NCBI GenBank assembly: GCA_032718475.1
Contig: JAUCBJ010001893.1
Span: 1 to 40,806, forward strand
DNA: 40,806 bases
Reading direction: 5' to 3'
Origin: Nemertoderma westbladi
Taxonomy: Eukaryota > Xenacoelomorpha > Nemertodermatida > Nemertodermatidae
The translations under genes and the position numbers were made by a program. The first letter of the stretch is position 1; each line of letters opens with the position of its first letter. The notes under the pieces are model-generated. The model ran no database searches and was not told the origin of the DNA. It saw nothing but the letters and a program-made list of their open reading frames with translations. Below, in pieces: positions 13,201 to 21,869 of the stretch.

Positions 13201-16200
13201 AAATCCTTCCACTCTGTTTCCCAAAGGAATGCCTTTTCACCACCATGGGTGATCTTCCACAGTAAACACTTCCACTCTGTTTCCTAAATGAATGCCTGTT
13301 CACCACCACGGGTGATCTTCCACAGTAAACCCTTCCACTCTGTTTTCCGAAGGAATGCCTTTTCACCACCATGGGTGATCTTCCACAGTAAACGCTCCAC
13401 TCTGTTTCCTAAATGAATGCCTGTTCACCACCATGGGTGATCTTCCACAGTAAACACTTCCACTCTGTTTCCTAAATGAATGTCTGTTCGCCACCATTGG
13501 TGATCTTCCACATTAAACCCTTCCACTCTGTTCCCCAAAGGAATGCCTTTTCACCACCATGGGTGATCTTCCACAGTAAACACTTCCACTCTGTTTCCTA
13601 AATGAATGCTGTTCACCACCATGGGTGATCTTCCACAGTAAACCTTCCACTCTGTTTCCCAAAGGAATGCCTGTTCACCACCATGGGTGATCTTCCACAG
13701 TAAAACCTTCCACTCTGTTTCCCAAAGGAATGCCTTTTCACCACCATGGGTGATCTTCCACCGTAAACCCTTCCATTCTGTTTCCTAAATGAATGCATGT
13801 TCACCACCATGGGTGATCTTCCATAATAAACCCTTCCACTCTGTTTTCCAAGTTACCATGTTTCTCATTTATCGACCAGCAAAAGATGAAAACCTCGGTA
13901 GAGCTAGTCTGCAGCATTTAAAGTCCCGTGCCAAAACAGTAAAAAAAAAATGCGTCGTACAGGTAGCGAATCTGGAGTCTCCTGAATGAAAACCCAGATT
14001 GGTAACACTAAATCAAGCTGCTGCTTAGTCTATGAATTGAATATGAAAATATAAATAATATAATTTATAATTGTAGGCCTCCTCTAACTGAAACTATTTG
14101 AGTATAAATATAAATGTAAACTATAACTGCAGTAAAATATGTGACTTAGAGGAAGTATGAGAAAGTTGGGAAAAGTATATATCCTGTATATAATGACAGG
14201 GGCGATAAAGGACCAGGGGCGATAAAGACTCGGGGGCGATAAAGACCCAGTGGCGGTGAGTTCCTAAAAACTTAGAACTGGGGGGCGATAAGTTCCCAAC
14301 AAAAATACAATTTATAGGGGCGATAAAATTCCAGGGGCGATAAGGTCCTGCTTCGCATTGATATATTACATATTGAATATACATTTCAATAAATATATAA
14401 ACATAATAATATTATTGGGCCCAATCTTATATCCCATGAGAACTGCTTTTGATGTTTATTTTGTAAGGTCATCCATTGAGAAAAGTCCTTGTCGCATTAT
14501 CTTATTTGCCACTGCGGAAACAAGTGTAATAAAGGTAATGTTGACAAAAAAGTGCGAATTTTTGGCGATTCACGTATATATTGAGTGGCGCCTGAGCACT
14601 AGGTCATTTAGTTGAGAAGGATTGAAAACTAACCTTTTAGTAGAATATGTTTGTAGTTGTAACACACGTAGTTTATCTGTGTAACCATTACCATCTTCAT
14701 CTTTACCCCACCCAAGAGCAATGCTTGTAGAGCCTTCAGGTACTATCACATCTTGGCAATCCTTTGTAATCATAATAGGAATTGGTCTAATTTTGTCATT
14801 AAAAACCAATTCTTGTTCCAGTTCAAGCAAAGCTATATCGTAAAGAGATGAGTGCGTCGAGCGATATGCTTCGTGTATTATAATTTGCTTAATATAAACC
14901 AATATAAACCATTCACGACTCCAAAAATACTGAAAAAAAAGATTATTTTTTTAATGTCATAATATTTACAATATAAATTAGACACTTACCAATCTGACTT
15001 GCGACTACTCTCGACACGATGAAAGCATGGCTTATGGCCTATATACGCCTATTTATCGAAATGGCCAATCTACAATAACAAACAAATGTAATCTCGCGGG
15101 TAGCTTTACCAGCTGTACAGCAAGTGTTTAACATTAACACAATTATTTTATATCCACATACATAAGGAGTATACATTCTTCTTCCAGTGTAGTCATCACC
15201 ATACAGGTAGTGTCTCCCTGGGTGCACGCGTATCTCATTTAACCGATCTTTATAATCGTCCACACAATGGGCTGCTGTTAGAATCCACTTGGATGTGATT
15301 ACAGATCCGCCGCAAAAGTGTTCCCATTCCCACAGTAAACTCCTGTATCTTTTTATTGATACCTAATTAGAAAAAGTTAACCCAACAATTTCTATTTACT
15401 CCCTCTACTGCAGGAATTATCATTTTTTAGTCAAATGTTTTTTCACGCAAAAATTGGTTAAAAATATACAAATTAAAATAAAACTATTATTCAATTTTTT
15501 TTTAAATCGCTATAATTCTAATGTTTTTTTTACTCAATTCTAGAAGCTTTGAAAGTTTTTGTTGTTGAAATTTAATGATGGAAAATTGACATTATATTTA
15601 ATGTGCCAGTTATAAAGAAATTATCAGAAAATTATGTGTTCAATAGTCTTTATGGGAAACGTTCATTCGTCTCTCCCGCAATGCCAGCATCCTAGCTTCG
15701 GAACATTCCCAGCAACCCAGCTTTGATATCAGCACTATAATTAATTTATATTGTTATTCAAGTTAAAAAAATATAAAAAATAAATTTTTACTCAATTCGC
15801 GTTATTTTATGCTACACCGGGGACATTGGGCTTGCCAATTGTGGATTGCATGGTGGTGTCAAAATGTTTTAGTTATGCTAGCATAGCATCTCAATGTAGC
15901 AAGCCGATTTTAGTAGTAGTTGTATGTTGATAAGCAAGTCTAAAATTGATACATACACTGATATCTCATAGTTTTTCCAAAGTTACAACTCCCAAGAAGT
16001 ATTATTTCAATACATAATACAGTATGGTGTACTTTGCAGCATAGAGCACCGACATTATCATCAAAAACAACATTACTGGTTTTATAGGGAATCAGAAATC
16101 CATGGTTTGACAAGCTGAGTATGATATTTACCTCCTTTCGAAAAAGATTCCGGGATTAATGTTGTTAATGTTAATTCGAGGTCCAGTTCTAGGATGAGCT

Positions 16201-17235
16201 GTGCCTCTCTTTGAGCCACTCTCCTTGGCCTCAGTCACAAAGCCAAGCCTAATTCCGGTTTCGCTAGGATTGAAGCTGCACATTGAGATGCTATGCTGTC
16301 TTAACAAAAATATTGTAGCCACCACCATGCAATCCACAATTGGCATGCTCCAATGTATTAATTAAGCTATGCGGGTTTATCGACAAAATTGCCATGACTT
16401 TCGCGAAATGTTCGCCATCTTCAAGGCCAGTTTACTTTTAGAGGCTTCTCGTTAAATTTATGGGCTGACCACCATGCTTTGCTTATTTCTGTTAGAGACT
16501 TGATTGGAGACTTGGATTTGGTTTGATTGGGTAAATAGTGTCGAGACTGGAGCCTATAGAGAATTCTTAAACTTCGTAAAGTGACATTATTTTTTCATCC
16601 ATTCATTCGGTTTATTACGTGACTCGGGGTGGGTGATTGATTTATACGGCATATTTTTATGTTAATATTTTGATTATTTAGTTGATTTTAGGACTGCCTG
16701 TTCAATAGAAGTGGATTAGGTGGGAGTGTAAGTGTCAGGGACTAGTGGCTGAGCTGGTTAGCGCTACTGATGAGGCCTGTTAGGCCGAAACGTACGTATA
16801 GCGCTGGTTCAACCCCCGGTGACGCGCTTTCTCATTTGTTCCATTTCTGAACAAAACCATAATATTACATCTAAGTTAGAGTGACCGATCGCCACAAAAC
16901 TGTAAAAATAGTGAATCCCATATTATGCTAAGCTTGCTGACTTCGCCCCATATATATTCAACCCATAACTAACACCCTCCATAAGTCAGCATGACAAAAA
17001 TTGAAGTGGGATGGAGGTTGTTTATGTAAATATAATAAATATTACTTACGATCCAAGGGTATCGGACCTTTGCAATTTCTCCATTAATTATCCTCTTTTG
17101 TAACATATCCCCTATATCTTTAGGTATTTCTGGTTCTCTGCTTCGTTCAACATCTTTCACATCCTCAAGAGAGGCAGATGAACAAGCGGGCGAAACAGTT
17201 ACAAAAATAGCAATAATTATCACAAGAAATGACAT
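3948..17235 (-). CDS. Secreted chymotrypsin-fold serine protease (S1A), four exons, probably elastase-like
   Basis: I assembled this gene from four minus-strand exons: 17235-17050, 15362-15162, 14929-14634 and 4257-3948. They total 993 bases, exactly 330 codons plus stop. The junction phases agree (0, 0, 2), and each junction has GT donor and AG acceptor bases. The product should be a secreted zymogen: signal peptide, propeptide, an activation site (LQKR before IINGE), His in TAAHC, Asp in YDIALLELE and Ser in GDSGGP. In chymotrypsin numbering, the residue six before the catalytic Ser (position 189) is Gly rather than the trypsin Asp. The residue after SW (position 216) is Val, as in elastases, so small uncharged P1 residues are the likely preference. 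Intron 3 is about 10.4 kb and full of repeats. Exon boundaries, especially the exon 2 donor, are read by eye. Family assignment is secure; substrate is inferred. Confidence 0.8.
4258..4672. other. Distal end of protease intron 3
   Basis: AT-rich; holds the acceptor of exon 4 on the minus strand. Nothing else recognised. Confidence 0.5.
4673..4890 (+). other. Possible Asn/Gly/Tyr-rich terminal exon
   Basis: A pyrimidine-rich tract (TTTTCTTCTTATCTTTTTCTTT) ending in ATTACAG leads into an open frame without an ATG, about 70 codons. It contains INARFCPVGLDSYSTGIQF, then many Asn residues (NNGSYNYENTFGDTNIF), and stops at about 4887. The acceptor is good and the composition unusual, but no partner exon is visible. 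It lies inside intron 3 of the protease on the opposite strand. It could be chance in AT-rich DNA. Confidence 0.25.
5342..5610. mobile_element. 269-bp MITE-like element with 55-bp terminal inverted repeats
   Basis: 5342-5396 is the reverse complement of 5556-5610 with only a few mismatches. Both ends begin GTATAAAG. A related block (about 5425-5480) is repeated at 5625-5690 just outside the right arm, so an adjacent partial copy exists. No clear target-site duplication and no coding capacity. Confidence 0.65.
5611..7367. other. Intron 3 sequence with a partial internal duplication
   Basis: TATCGAATGGGGGTA at about 6480 and 6659 begins two loosely similar blocks 180 bp apart, each with GGGGC...AAATTTGTA. 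Otherwise no gene. The open frames at 5623, 6074 and 6421 lack recognisable domains. Confidence 0.4.
7368..7440 (-). other. 73-nt tRNA-like remnant (pseudo-tRNA or SINE head)
   Basis: On the minus strand there is an A-box-like TAGTCTAGTGG and a B-box-like GGTTCGAAATCC. The 73-nt span has ends that pair over 5 bp (GGTCA/TGACC). The D, anticodon and T stems do not close, so it is not a working tRNA. No conserved SINE body is seen next to it. Confidence 0.4.
7441..9139. other. Intron 3 sequence, no gene recognised
   Basis: AT-rich apart from the hairpin at 8345-8395. Nothing to assign. Confidence 0.4.
8345..8395. repeat. Near-perfect hairpin, arms about 23 bp
   Basis: GGGGGAAGTTTGG at the left and CCAAACTTCCCCC at the right face each other. 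The arms continue almost to the centre (ACTGCAT/ATGCAGT). No neighbouring gene uses it as a terminator that I can see. Confidence 0.6.
9140..9375. repeat. Dispersed repeat related to the 68-bp minisatellite
   Basis: In the reverse orientation this contains TTTTCTAACCAAAACAATAAA and GGAAAGGAGCAGGTTAC. These are the two halves of the unit that forms the array at 35.2-35.77 kb and the arms at 33.6-34.0 kb. Confidence 0.6.
9510..10995 (-). mobile_element. Penelope-like element (PLE): RT and GIY-YIG endonuclease, broken
   Basis: 10994-10500 encodes the RT middle region: VAMGSPLGPTLANIFL, then DRYVDDVL with the catalytic Asp pair. After frame changes (one at a G-run at 10647-10660), 10368-9796 encodes a GIY-YIG endonuclease: NVVYSFSCPSCKGEYVGHT, an Arg-His pair in RVRQH, and the closing NLEMYYIHTRKPVINKQ. 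RT followed by a C-terminal GIY-YIG domain is diagnostic of PLEs. The 3' UTR (9790-9510) contains the hairpin GATCAGCTG...CAGCTGATC. The RT N-terminus is missing; the element is dead. Confidence 0.85.
11015..11390 (+). mobile_element. Inverted 5'-truncated partner copy of the Penelope-like element
   Basis: This stretch is the reverse complement of about 9510-9885. It covers the end of the GIY-YIG domain (about 11026-11095 encodes the tract ending RKPVINKQK) and the whole 3' UTR with its hairpin. The two copies are head-to-head with the junction near 11000-11015. Partial copies joined in inverse orientation are common for PLEs. Confidence 0.8.
11488..13853. repeat. 63-bp satellite array, about 37 units, with a 502-bp higher-order period
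   Basis: The unit is about 63 bp (for example GGGTGATCTTCCACAGTAAA followed by ACCCTTCCACTCTG). Marker variant GCCACCATTGGTGATC occurs at about 11931, 12109, 12611, 13113 and 13490; two successive spacings are exactly 502 bp, eight units. Because 63 is a multiple of three, both strands show open frames with 21-residue repeats. These are by-products of the array, not genes. The array sits in intron 3 of the protease. Confidence 0.95.
13854..14194. other. Intron 3 sequence, no gene recognised
   Basis: AT-rich spacer after the satellite. Nothing to assign. Confidence 0.4.
14195..14350. repeat. GGGGCGATAA-rich short repeats
   Basis: About seven copies of GGGGCGATAA(A) at irregular 17-60 bp spacing, GC-rich in an AT-rich surround. 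It lies in intron 3, downstream of the Asp exon donor. Function unknown. Confidence 0.6.
14634..14929 (-). CDS. Protease exon 3: catalytic Asp
   Basis: The exon follows a strong acceptor (a run of T then CAG). It encodes IIIHEAYRST, then YDIALLELE with the catalytic Asp, then the GWGKDEDGNG loop. It ends at AAAAG|GTTAGT in phase 2, which matches the phase of the exon that starts 10.4 kb away at 4257. Confidence 0.75.
15162..15362 (-). CDS. Protease exon 2: catalytic His
   Basis: The acceptor is a pyrimidine-rich CTTTTTCTAATTAG at 15363. It begins with VSIK, which follows PWI of exon 1 in phase 0. The exon carries HFCGGS and then WILTAAHC with the catalytic His. The preferred donor is TAT|GTATGT at 15161, giving 67 codons; a slightly different donor is possible. 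Confidence 0.75.
15815..15930 (+). mobile_element. Non-LTR 3' end fragment, family B copy 2
   Basis: Shares GCCAATTGTGGATTGCATGG, CATCTCAATGT and AGCCGATT followed by a TAG-rich tail with the copy at 2335-2830, here on the plus strand. Only the 3' UTR remains. It sits in protease intron 1. Confidence 0.6.
16190..16500 (-). mobile_element. Non-LTR 3' end fragment, family B copy 3
   Basis: The minus strand carries the same C-terminal coding and 3' UTR words as 2335-2600 (CCTTGAAGATGGCGAAC, CGCGAAAGTCATGG, then GCCAATTGTGGATTGCATGG). Frames are destroyed. It lies in protease intron 1, next to copy 2 in the opposite orientation. Confidence 0.6.
16740..16825 (+). mobile_element. tRNA-like (Pol III box) element with an embedded hammerhead ribozyme
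   Basis: 16746-16757 reads TGGCTGAGCTGG and fits the A-box pattern TRGYNNARNNGG. 16806-16816 reads GGTTCAACCCC and fits the B-box pattern GGTTCRANYCC. Between them lies a complete hammerhead core. Flanking target-site duplications and a SINE tail were not recognised. This may be a SINE head in which the anticodon region is replaced by the ribozyme. Confidence 0.55.
16760..16805 (+). ncRNA. Type I hammerhead ribozyme
   Basis: All core parts are present in order. Stem I 5' strand AGCGCTA (16760-16766), CTGATGA (16767-16773), stem II GGCC-TGTTA-GGCC (16774-16786), GAAA (16787-16790), a minimal stem III CGTACGT (16791-16797), the cleavage-site base A (16798), and stem I 3' strand TAGCGCT (16799-16805). 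Stem I is 7 perfect pairs and can extend through G-U pairs. The 2-bp stem III with loop GUAC resembles the minimal type I hammerheads known from animal retroelements, which often need a dimer for full activity. A at the cleavage position is allowed but less usual than C. Confidence 0.75.
17050..17235 (-). CDS. Protease exon 1: signal peptide, propeptide, activation site
   Basis: The ATG at 17235 opens a hydrophobic signal peptide (MSFLVIIIAIFVTV) followed by an acidic propeptide. The basic activation site LQKR comes directly before IINGEIAKVRYPWI, the usual start of a mature S1A protease. The donor is ATC|GTAAGT (exon ends at 17050, phase 0). A TATATATA run lies at about 17256-17265, some 20-30 bases upstream of the ATG. 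It could be a TATA box only if the 5' UTR is very short or spliced. Confidence 0.8.
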
Positions 17236-17575
17236 AATTATTATATCAATATAAGTATATATAAGTAAGGGGAAGGCATGGGCTGTACAACATGCCGATT
17301 AAAGATAGGTAAATTAATACTTTTGGACAATGATACATTTGTTTTGTTACCAATTAGGCCTACGGTACATGTTTATGTTGTATGTCCGGTACATACTACT
17401 AATATTATTATTATGTTTATTTTCGTACAAATTATGATATAATAGTACAGCCAAATGAATATATAATTTAATTATATTTATAATTGATTATTAATCAACA
17501 CAAAACAGAACAAAACAAAATTTACAAATAGAAAACCCACCACCACACAAAATTAATATGTAAAATATATAACCT

Positions 17576-17905
17576 CAGAACTGGTCTGCTAGCCCTACGC
17601 CTCGCAGACCGGCCCCATCTCCGAACCCCAATCCCCGCCACGACCGTCGCCACCCCGGAGGCAGAGGGAGCTGGACCGGAGGAGTGCGAACTGCAGTCGC
17701 CGTCGAACACCCCCGAGCACGCACGCGAGGCCCCTCTCTCGCATACCATCTCGCCTCGCCACGAGTGTCTCGGCGATATGGCCGATAAGGATCTGGGCCT
17801 CGGTGCTCCAGAAACCATCGGTGGTGCCGACCAGAGGGGTGAAGGACATCCTCCGGTCTTCGCAGACGGTCCGGTAGTGCAGCTTCTTGAGCCGACACCG
17901 CTGCT
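17576..17905 (-). mobile_element. GC-rich C-terminal fragment of a retroelement polyprotein
   Basis: The minus-strand frame 17849-17595 reads RRMSFTPLVGTTDGFWSTEA, then ILIGHIAETLVAR, then LRSSSLCLRGG. I recognise this as the tail often found at the end of retroelement-derived ORFs (FTPLV...DG...EA...LA...RA.SLCLRG). The fragment is strikingly GC-rich between AT-rich flanks. All three minus frames are long because stop codons are rare in such DNA. No catalytic domain is left. Confidence 0.5.
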
Positions 17906-18009
17906 CCGCTATATGAATATATACGTAATTATATTTATAATTAATAAATTAATTAATTATAATTATATATATAATATAGAATTAGACCTCACATAGAGAG
18001 ACTGCTGCA

Positions 18010-18860
18010 GAGCCAAAATGGATTTTCGACGAAATAGATCAACAATAGCTCAGATACTTGAGCTATGGAGAATGATTGAGGGAATTAAGTCAAAGAATCT
18101 CCCCGCCATCCTGATTTTTGTGGACTTCAAGAATGCATTCGACTCAATCAATAGAGGTAAAATGCTGGAAATCCTAAGAGCTTATGGAATAGCAGAGGTA
18201 ATTGTGGCTGGCATTGGATTATTATATTGTGACACAGAAGCTCAGGTACTCTCACCAGACACTACAGACCAGACAGTACCTTGGGTCATGGATAAAGAGT
18301 AGCAAATTACATAGAAGTTCCTAACATAGAAGTTAGGAAAGCAAAGGCTTGGGTAGCTCTATCAAAAATTGATACTATCTGGAAGTCAGAACTCTCGATG
18401 CACCTGAAGGCTAAGTTCTTTCGAGCCTCAGAGGAAAGTGTACTTTTATATGGGGGTGAGACCTGTACACTGACGAAATCACTTGAACACCGAATTGATG
18501 GTTGCTACACAAGACTACTAAGGGCAGCCCTAAACATCAGCTGGAGACAACACATGACAAACGCCGAGCTCTATGGTATTATACCACCTGTTTCAACCAC
18601 CCTCCGTGAACGCAGATTAAGATTCAGCGGGCACTGCTGGAGAAGTAAAGACGAGGTCATACCAGATCTACTTTTCTGACAACAAACATAAGGAAAGCAT
18701 AGCCGTGGACAACCGGCTATAACATATATAGATCAACTTGAAAGGGATACTGAACTTGGGAGAAACGAAATAGCGACAACAATGGAGAATCGGGAAGCCT
18801 GGAAGGATCTCATTTCCACTGTCCGAGTTCGCTCGACCTAGTAGTAGTAGTAGTATTAGT
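18010..18860 (+). mobile_element. RTE-like non-LTR retrotransposon, family A copy 2, internally deleted
   Basis: 18018-18302 encodes the RT fingers/palm start: RRNRSTIAQILELWRM and FVDFKNAFDSINRGKM (motif A). It then jumps to IEVRKAKAWVALSK. The segment that would hold the QGD and FADD motifs is missing. 18398-18679 encodes the C-terminal region (YGGETCTLTKSLEHR, RFSGHCWRSK) up to a premature stop. It ends in (TAG)n at 18838-18856. Confidence 0.8.
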
Positions 18861-19196
18861 ACAGTCAAGCACAAGAAACACAAAAAAGTAAATTCATTTG
18901 TAAGTCGTACTCGCCTCATAAGCAACGGTAATTATTATATACACATTTTTGAATTATTTTCAATCTAAAATAGGTCCAGTAGCAATGGTTTCGTAATAAT
19001 TTGTATAATCCTCTTCACTTAGCATTGGTAATGTCAATGGTTATTTGAATAGAAATGTTAATGTCAATGATAGCTATATAATAACAATAGAAAACAAAGA
19101 CTATGGCGATTTGGTGGAGAGATAAAGTAAAGGAATGTGAGAGAATCCGCAAGAGTTACAAGATTTGCTCAACAATCCATCTACATCAGGATATAT

Positions 19197-20098
19197 TTTA
19201 GACTGAATTAACTGAGGACGAGTACACTTTTGAACTTCTATATAGAGACTTTAAACGATTTACATATACAAACAACGATGGCACGTATATGGACTTTCTT
19301 ACCACTGGTCACCCTGCAGAACTTTTCTATATTGATGACAATGATGCCACGTTGCAAATGAGAATGTAACAACATCATTATAAACAACAGAAACTCGATA
19401 TTGAAAAGAGAGTCTTTTAGATCTGTTATATTGAATACTCAAGAAACTCGTTACACTCCAATTCAAGACAATTTAATAACTATATATATTATAGATTTGT
19501 TACGCAAAACCTATCTTTATATCACCAGCCAACAAACCGTCTCTATATCGTACTCGAATGGAATACATCCGGACCTGATCATGGAATTGAAACATTTGTA
19601 TCATACGATGATTTATCTTACGCAAGACAAACCATCATGGAAAGCTATTGCAAATCCAGACAAATGTCAATCGCTATAAGTAAGCATGACTTTCGATTTT
19701 GGCATCTGAGTTTTGACTGCCCTCATCCCAATTAACAAATTGATAGGACCGCAGCCAAATGTCCCGCTCACAGCAGTCACAGCACAATTTATCAATCCTA
19801 TGGCAGTTATGGAAAGGGTTTTTGCAAATTGGCTTCTGACTTCTCGTCAAAATCGAACACCCTTCGAAAACAAAAGTGGGTACTACCTCATTTGCTGGAG
19901 ATGACTCTGTTACCCATGGCATACCCACAATACTTTCGAGAGAATGACTACCAGGTATGCCATGCCACCTATGAGGAATATGTAGATCTTGTGTTACTGG
20001 AAAAACTGGTTTTACTCTCCTGTCTTCCAGTACATGGATCTATTACTGGTACCAGTACAGATTTTACACAATACACACCTGAAATAATTACTTATTAA
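19197..20098 (+). pseudogene. Degenerate paralogue, copy 1, of the pIIIa-like gene
   Basis: Conceptual translation in shifting frames gives NDGTYMDFLTTGHPAEL at about 19276-19326, LLRKTYLYITSQQ at about 19498-19536, IHPDLIMELKHLYHTMIYLT at about 19564-19623, and EEYVDLVLLEKLVLLSCLP at about 19972-20028. Each block aligns with, and keeps the order of, the copy at 38471. In-frame stops and frame changes break it at about 19366, 19677 and 19905. It has no obvious poly(A) or target-site duplication. It lies between two RTE-like elements. Homology between the two copies is clear by eye; what the family is remains inference. Confidence 0.6.
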
Positions 20099-20211
20099 TT
20101 ATTAATTATTATGTATTAATTTAGGGTGGTAGATACAGGCGGTATTGTACCATAAAGCTCGGTGTTTGTCATGTGTTGTCTCCAGCTGATGTTTAGGGCT
20201 GCCCTTAGTAG

Positions 20212-20451
20212 CAAAAGCAAGCAAGCAAAGTAAACAGTAGACCGAAGCGTCCCGAAGGCTCCTCTTTCGATAGCTGCTACCCTAGGGTGGGTGGGCATTA
20301 CACCTATCCCAAGATTTGCTCCCAGTAATTTAACTGGTACTCATTTTATCAACCCCAGTGGATGAAAGGCTGGGTGGACCCTGGCGGGGCTGAACCTACA
20401 ACCACTAGATTGCAGGCCTGGCACTCAACCAACTGAGCTACCCCGCCGTAA
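20212..20451 (-). mobile_element. tRNA-derived SINE with a cephalopod-SINE-like core
   Basis: Reading the minus strand, the head at 20447 starts GGCGGGGTAGCTCAGTTGG (A box) and continues to AGGTTCAGCCCCGCC (a degenerate B box, acceptor pairing GGCGGGG/CCCCGCC). The body has CAGCCTTTCATCC and GATAAAATGAGTACCAGTT, which resemble the conserved core I remember from cephalopod and other metazoan SINEs. It ends with CTTGCTTGCTTTTGCTA. It is flanked by a 5-bp duplication AGTAG (20207-20211 and 20452-20456). Both flanks match contiguous sequence in the uninterrupted copy at 18510. Confidence 0.75.
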
Positions 20452-21690
20452 AGTAGTCTTGTGTAGCAACTATCAATTCGTTGTTCAAGTGATTTAGTCA
20501 GTGTTCAGGTCTCACCCCCGTATAAAAATACACTTTCCACTGTGGCTTGAAAGAACTTAGTCTTCAGGTGCCTGGAGAGATCTGATTTCCAGATGGTATC
20601 CATTTTTGATAGAGCTACCCAAGCCTTTGCTTTACTAACTTCTATGTCCTTTTTGCTACTCTCTATCCATGATCCTAGGTACTGGAAGTCGTCAACCTTC
20701 CTTAGTTGATTATTATCAATGGTTGTCAAGTTTCCATCAACATTAAAGGTCATGAATTCGGTCTTGGTAGCATGTATATGCAAACCAACCTCATTAGCAG
20801 CCCTCTCCACTTTATTTAGTAGAAGCTGTGCATCTGCTAGCGTATTAGAGAGCAGGGCGATGTCATCCGCAAAGTCGATGTCTGTGACTGTAGTTGTCGT
20901 ATATCTACTACTCTATTTCTAGCATTTTATCTCCTTGAATGGAGTCGAATGCCTTCTTGAAGACCACAAAAGTCATGACTGTGGGAAGATTCTTTGACTT
21001 AATTCCTTCAATCAGTTTCCATAGTGCAAGTATCTGAGCTATTGTTGATCTATTTCGTCGAAATCCGTTTTGGCTCATACGCACTAGTTTCTCTATGTGA
21101 GGCCTAATCTATCTATCTATGTGTTGTCTGTGAGACCACAAGCAGACAGATCCCACAATAGTTTGTTGGTATACCGAGGTCTCCTTTCTTGAGGAGAGTG
21201 TTTAGTTGACCTTTAGTCCAAATTGGTGGTGGCTTTTCTCCTATTAACATCCGGTTGCAAACATTCAATAATGATCTGTTTAGCACTCCTGCTTCCCATT
21301 CCTCCGCTGGGATTTCATCTAAACCACTCACTTTATTATTGGACATGCTTGTAATGCTTGTTTGGAGTTCGGCAGGTGTGAAGTCCCCTGTTTCTATAGG
21401 TAGTGTCTTGTCATACATTTTCCTTGTAGAGCTGACTCGATATTTGGTGGCTGCCCAAGCAAGTTGCTGAAGTGATTTTTCCACTTCCCAACACGTTCTT
21501 CAGGACTATCGGCTTTGAGACGTCCCTTTGCACAACTTTTCCGACCAGATACCTCATTTACAGTTTGCCAGGTAAGTCTTGATTGTTGCTGTATGTGAGC
21601 AGTTGTCATTGCTTCAATTTTATCCTGTATGTACTTTTCCTGGCTGATGTTGAAGGCCAATTTAAGATCGTCCTTAGCTTTCTCAACCTT

Positions 21691-21869
21691 ATATTTTATT
21701 TATATAAATATTTAACATCAAGCTACTAATAGTAATAATATTTAACGTCAAGCTACTAATAGTAAAAAACCGTACCCATTAGGTATGTACAACACGTAAA
21801 TAAAAATCGACTGGAGACCCAAACATGCATGTAATAGTGATCAGCTGGCAGCAGTCAGCTGATCACTGC
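21691..21869 (-). mobile_element. 179-bp Penelope-like 3' terminal insertion
   Basis: It is bounded by a 14-bp target-site duplication, GCTTTCTCAACCTT, at 21677-21690 and 21870-21883. The content includes the hairpin GTGATCAGCTG...CAGCTGATCAC and spaced words also found in the 3' UTR of the PLE at 9510-9640. It therefore represents a 5'-truncated PLE insertion into the RTE-like element. Confidence 0.7.

Noticed and set aside
11482-13372. Repeated open frames on both strands in the satellite (PWVIFHSKSFHSV and KRHSFGKQSGRVYCG types)
   Set aside because: They follow from a 63-bp unit being a multiple of three; both strands are equally open and frames break with 62-bp units.
14121-14384. Minus-strand ORF with YRPWNFIAPINCIF
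   Set aside because: It is translation of the GGGGCGATAA repeats and has no domain; low complexity.
17522-17996. Long overlapping ORFs on both strands at the GC island
   Set aside because: Only the frame 17849-17595 on the minus strand matches a known pattern; the others are shadows caused by high GC.
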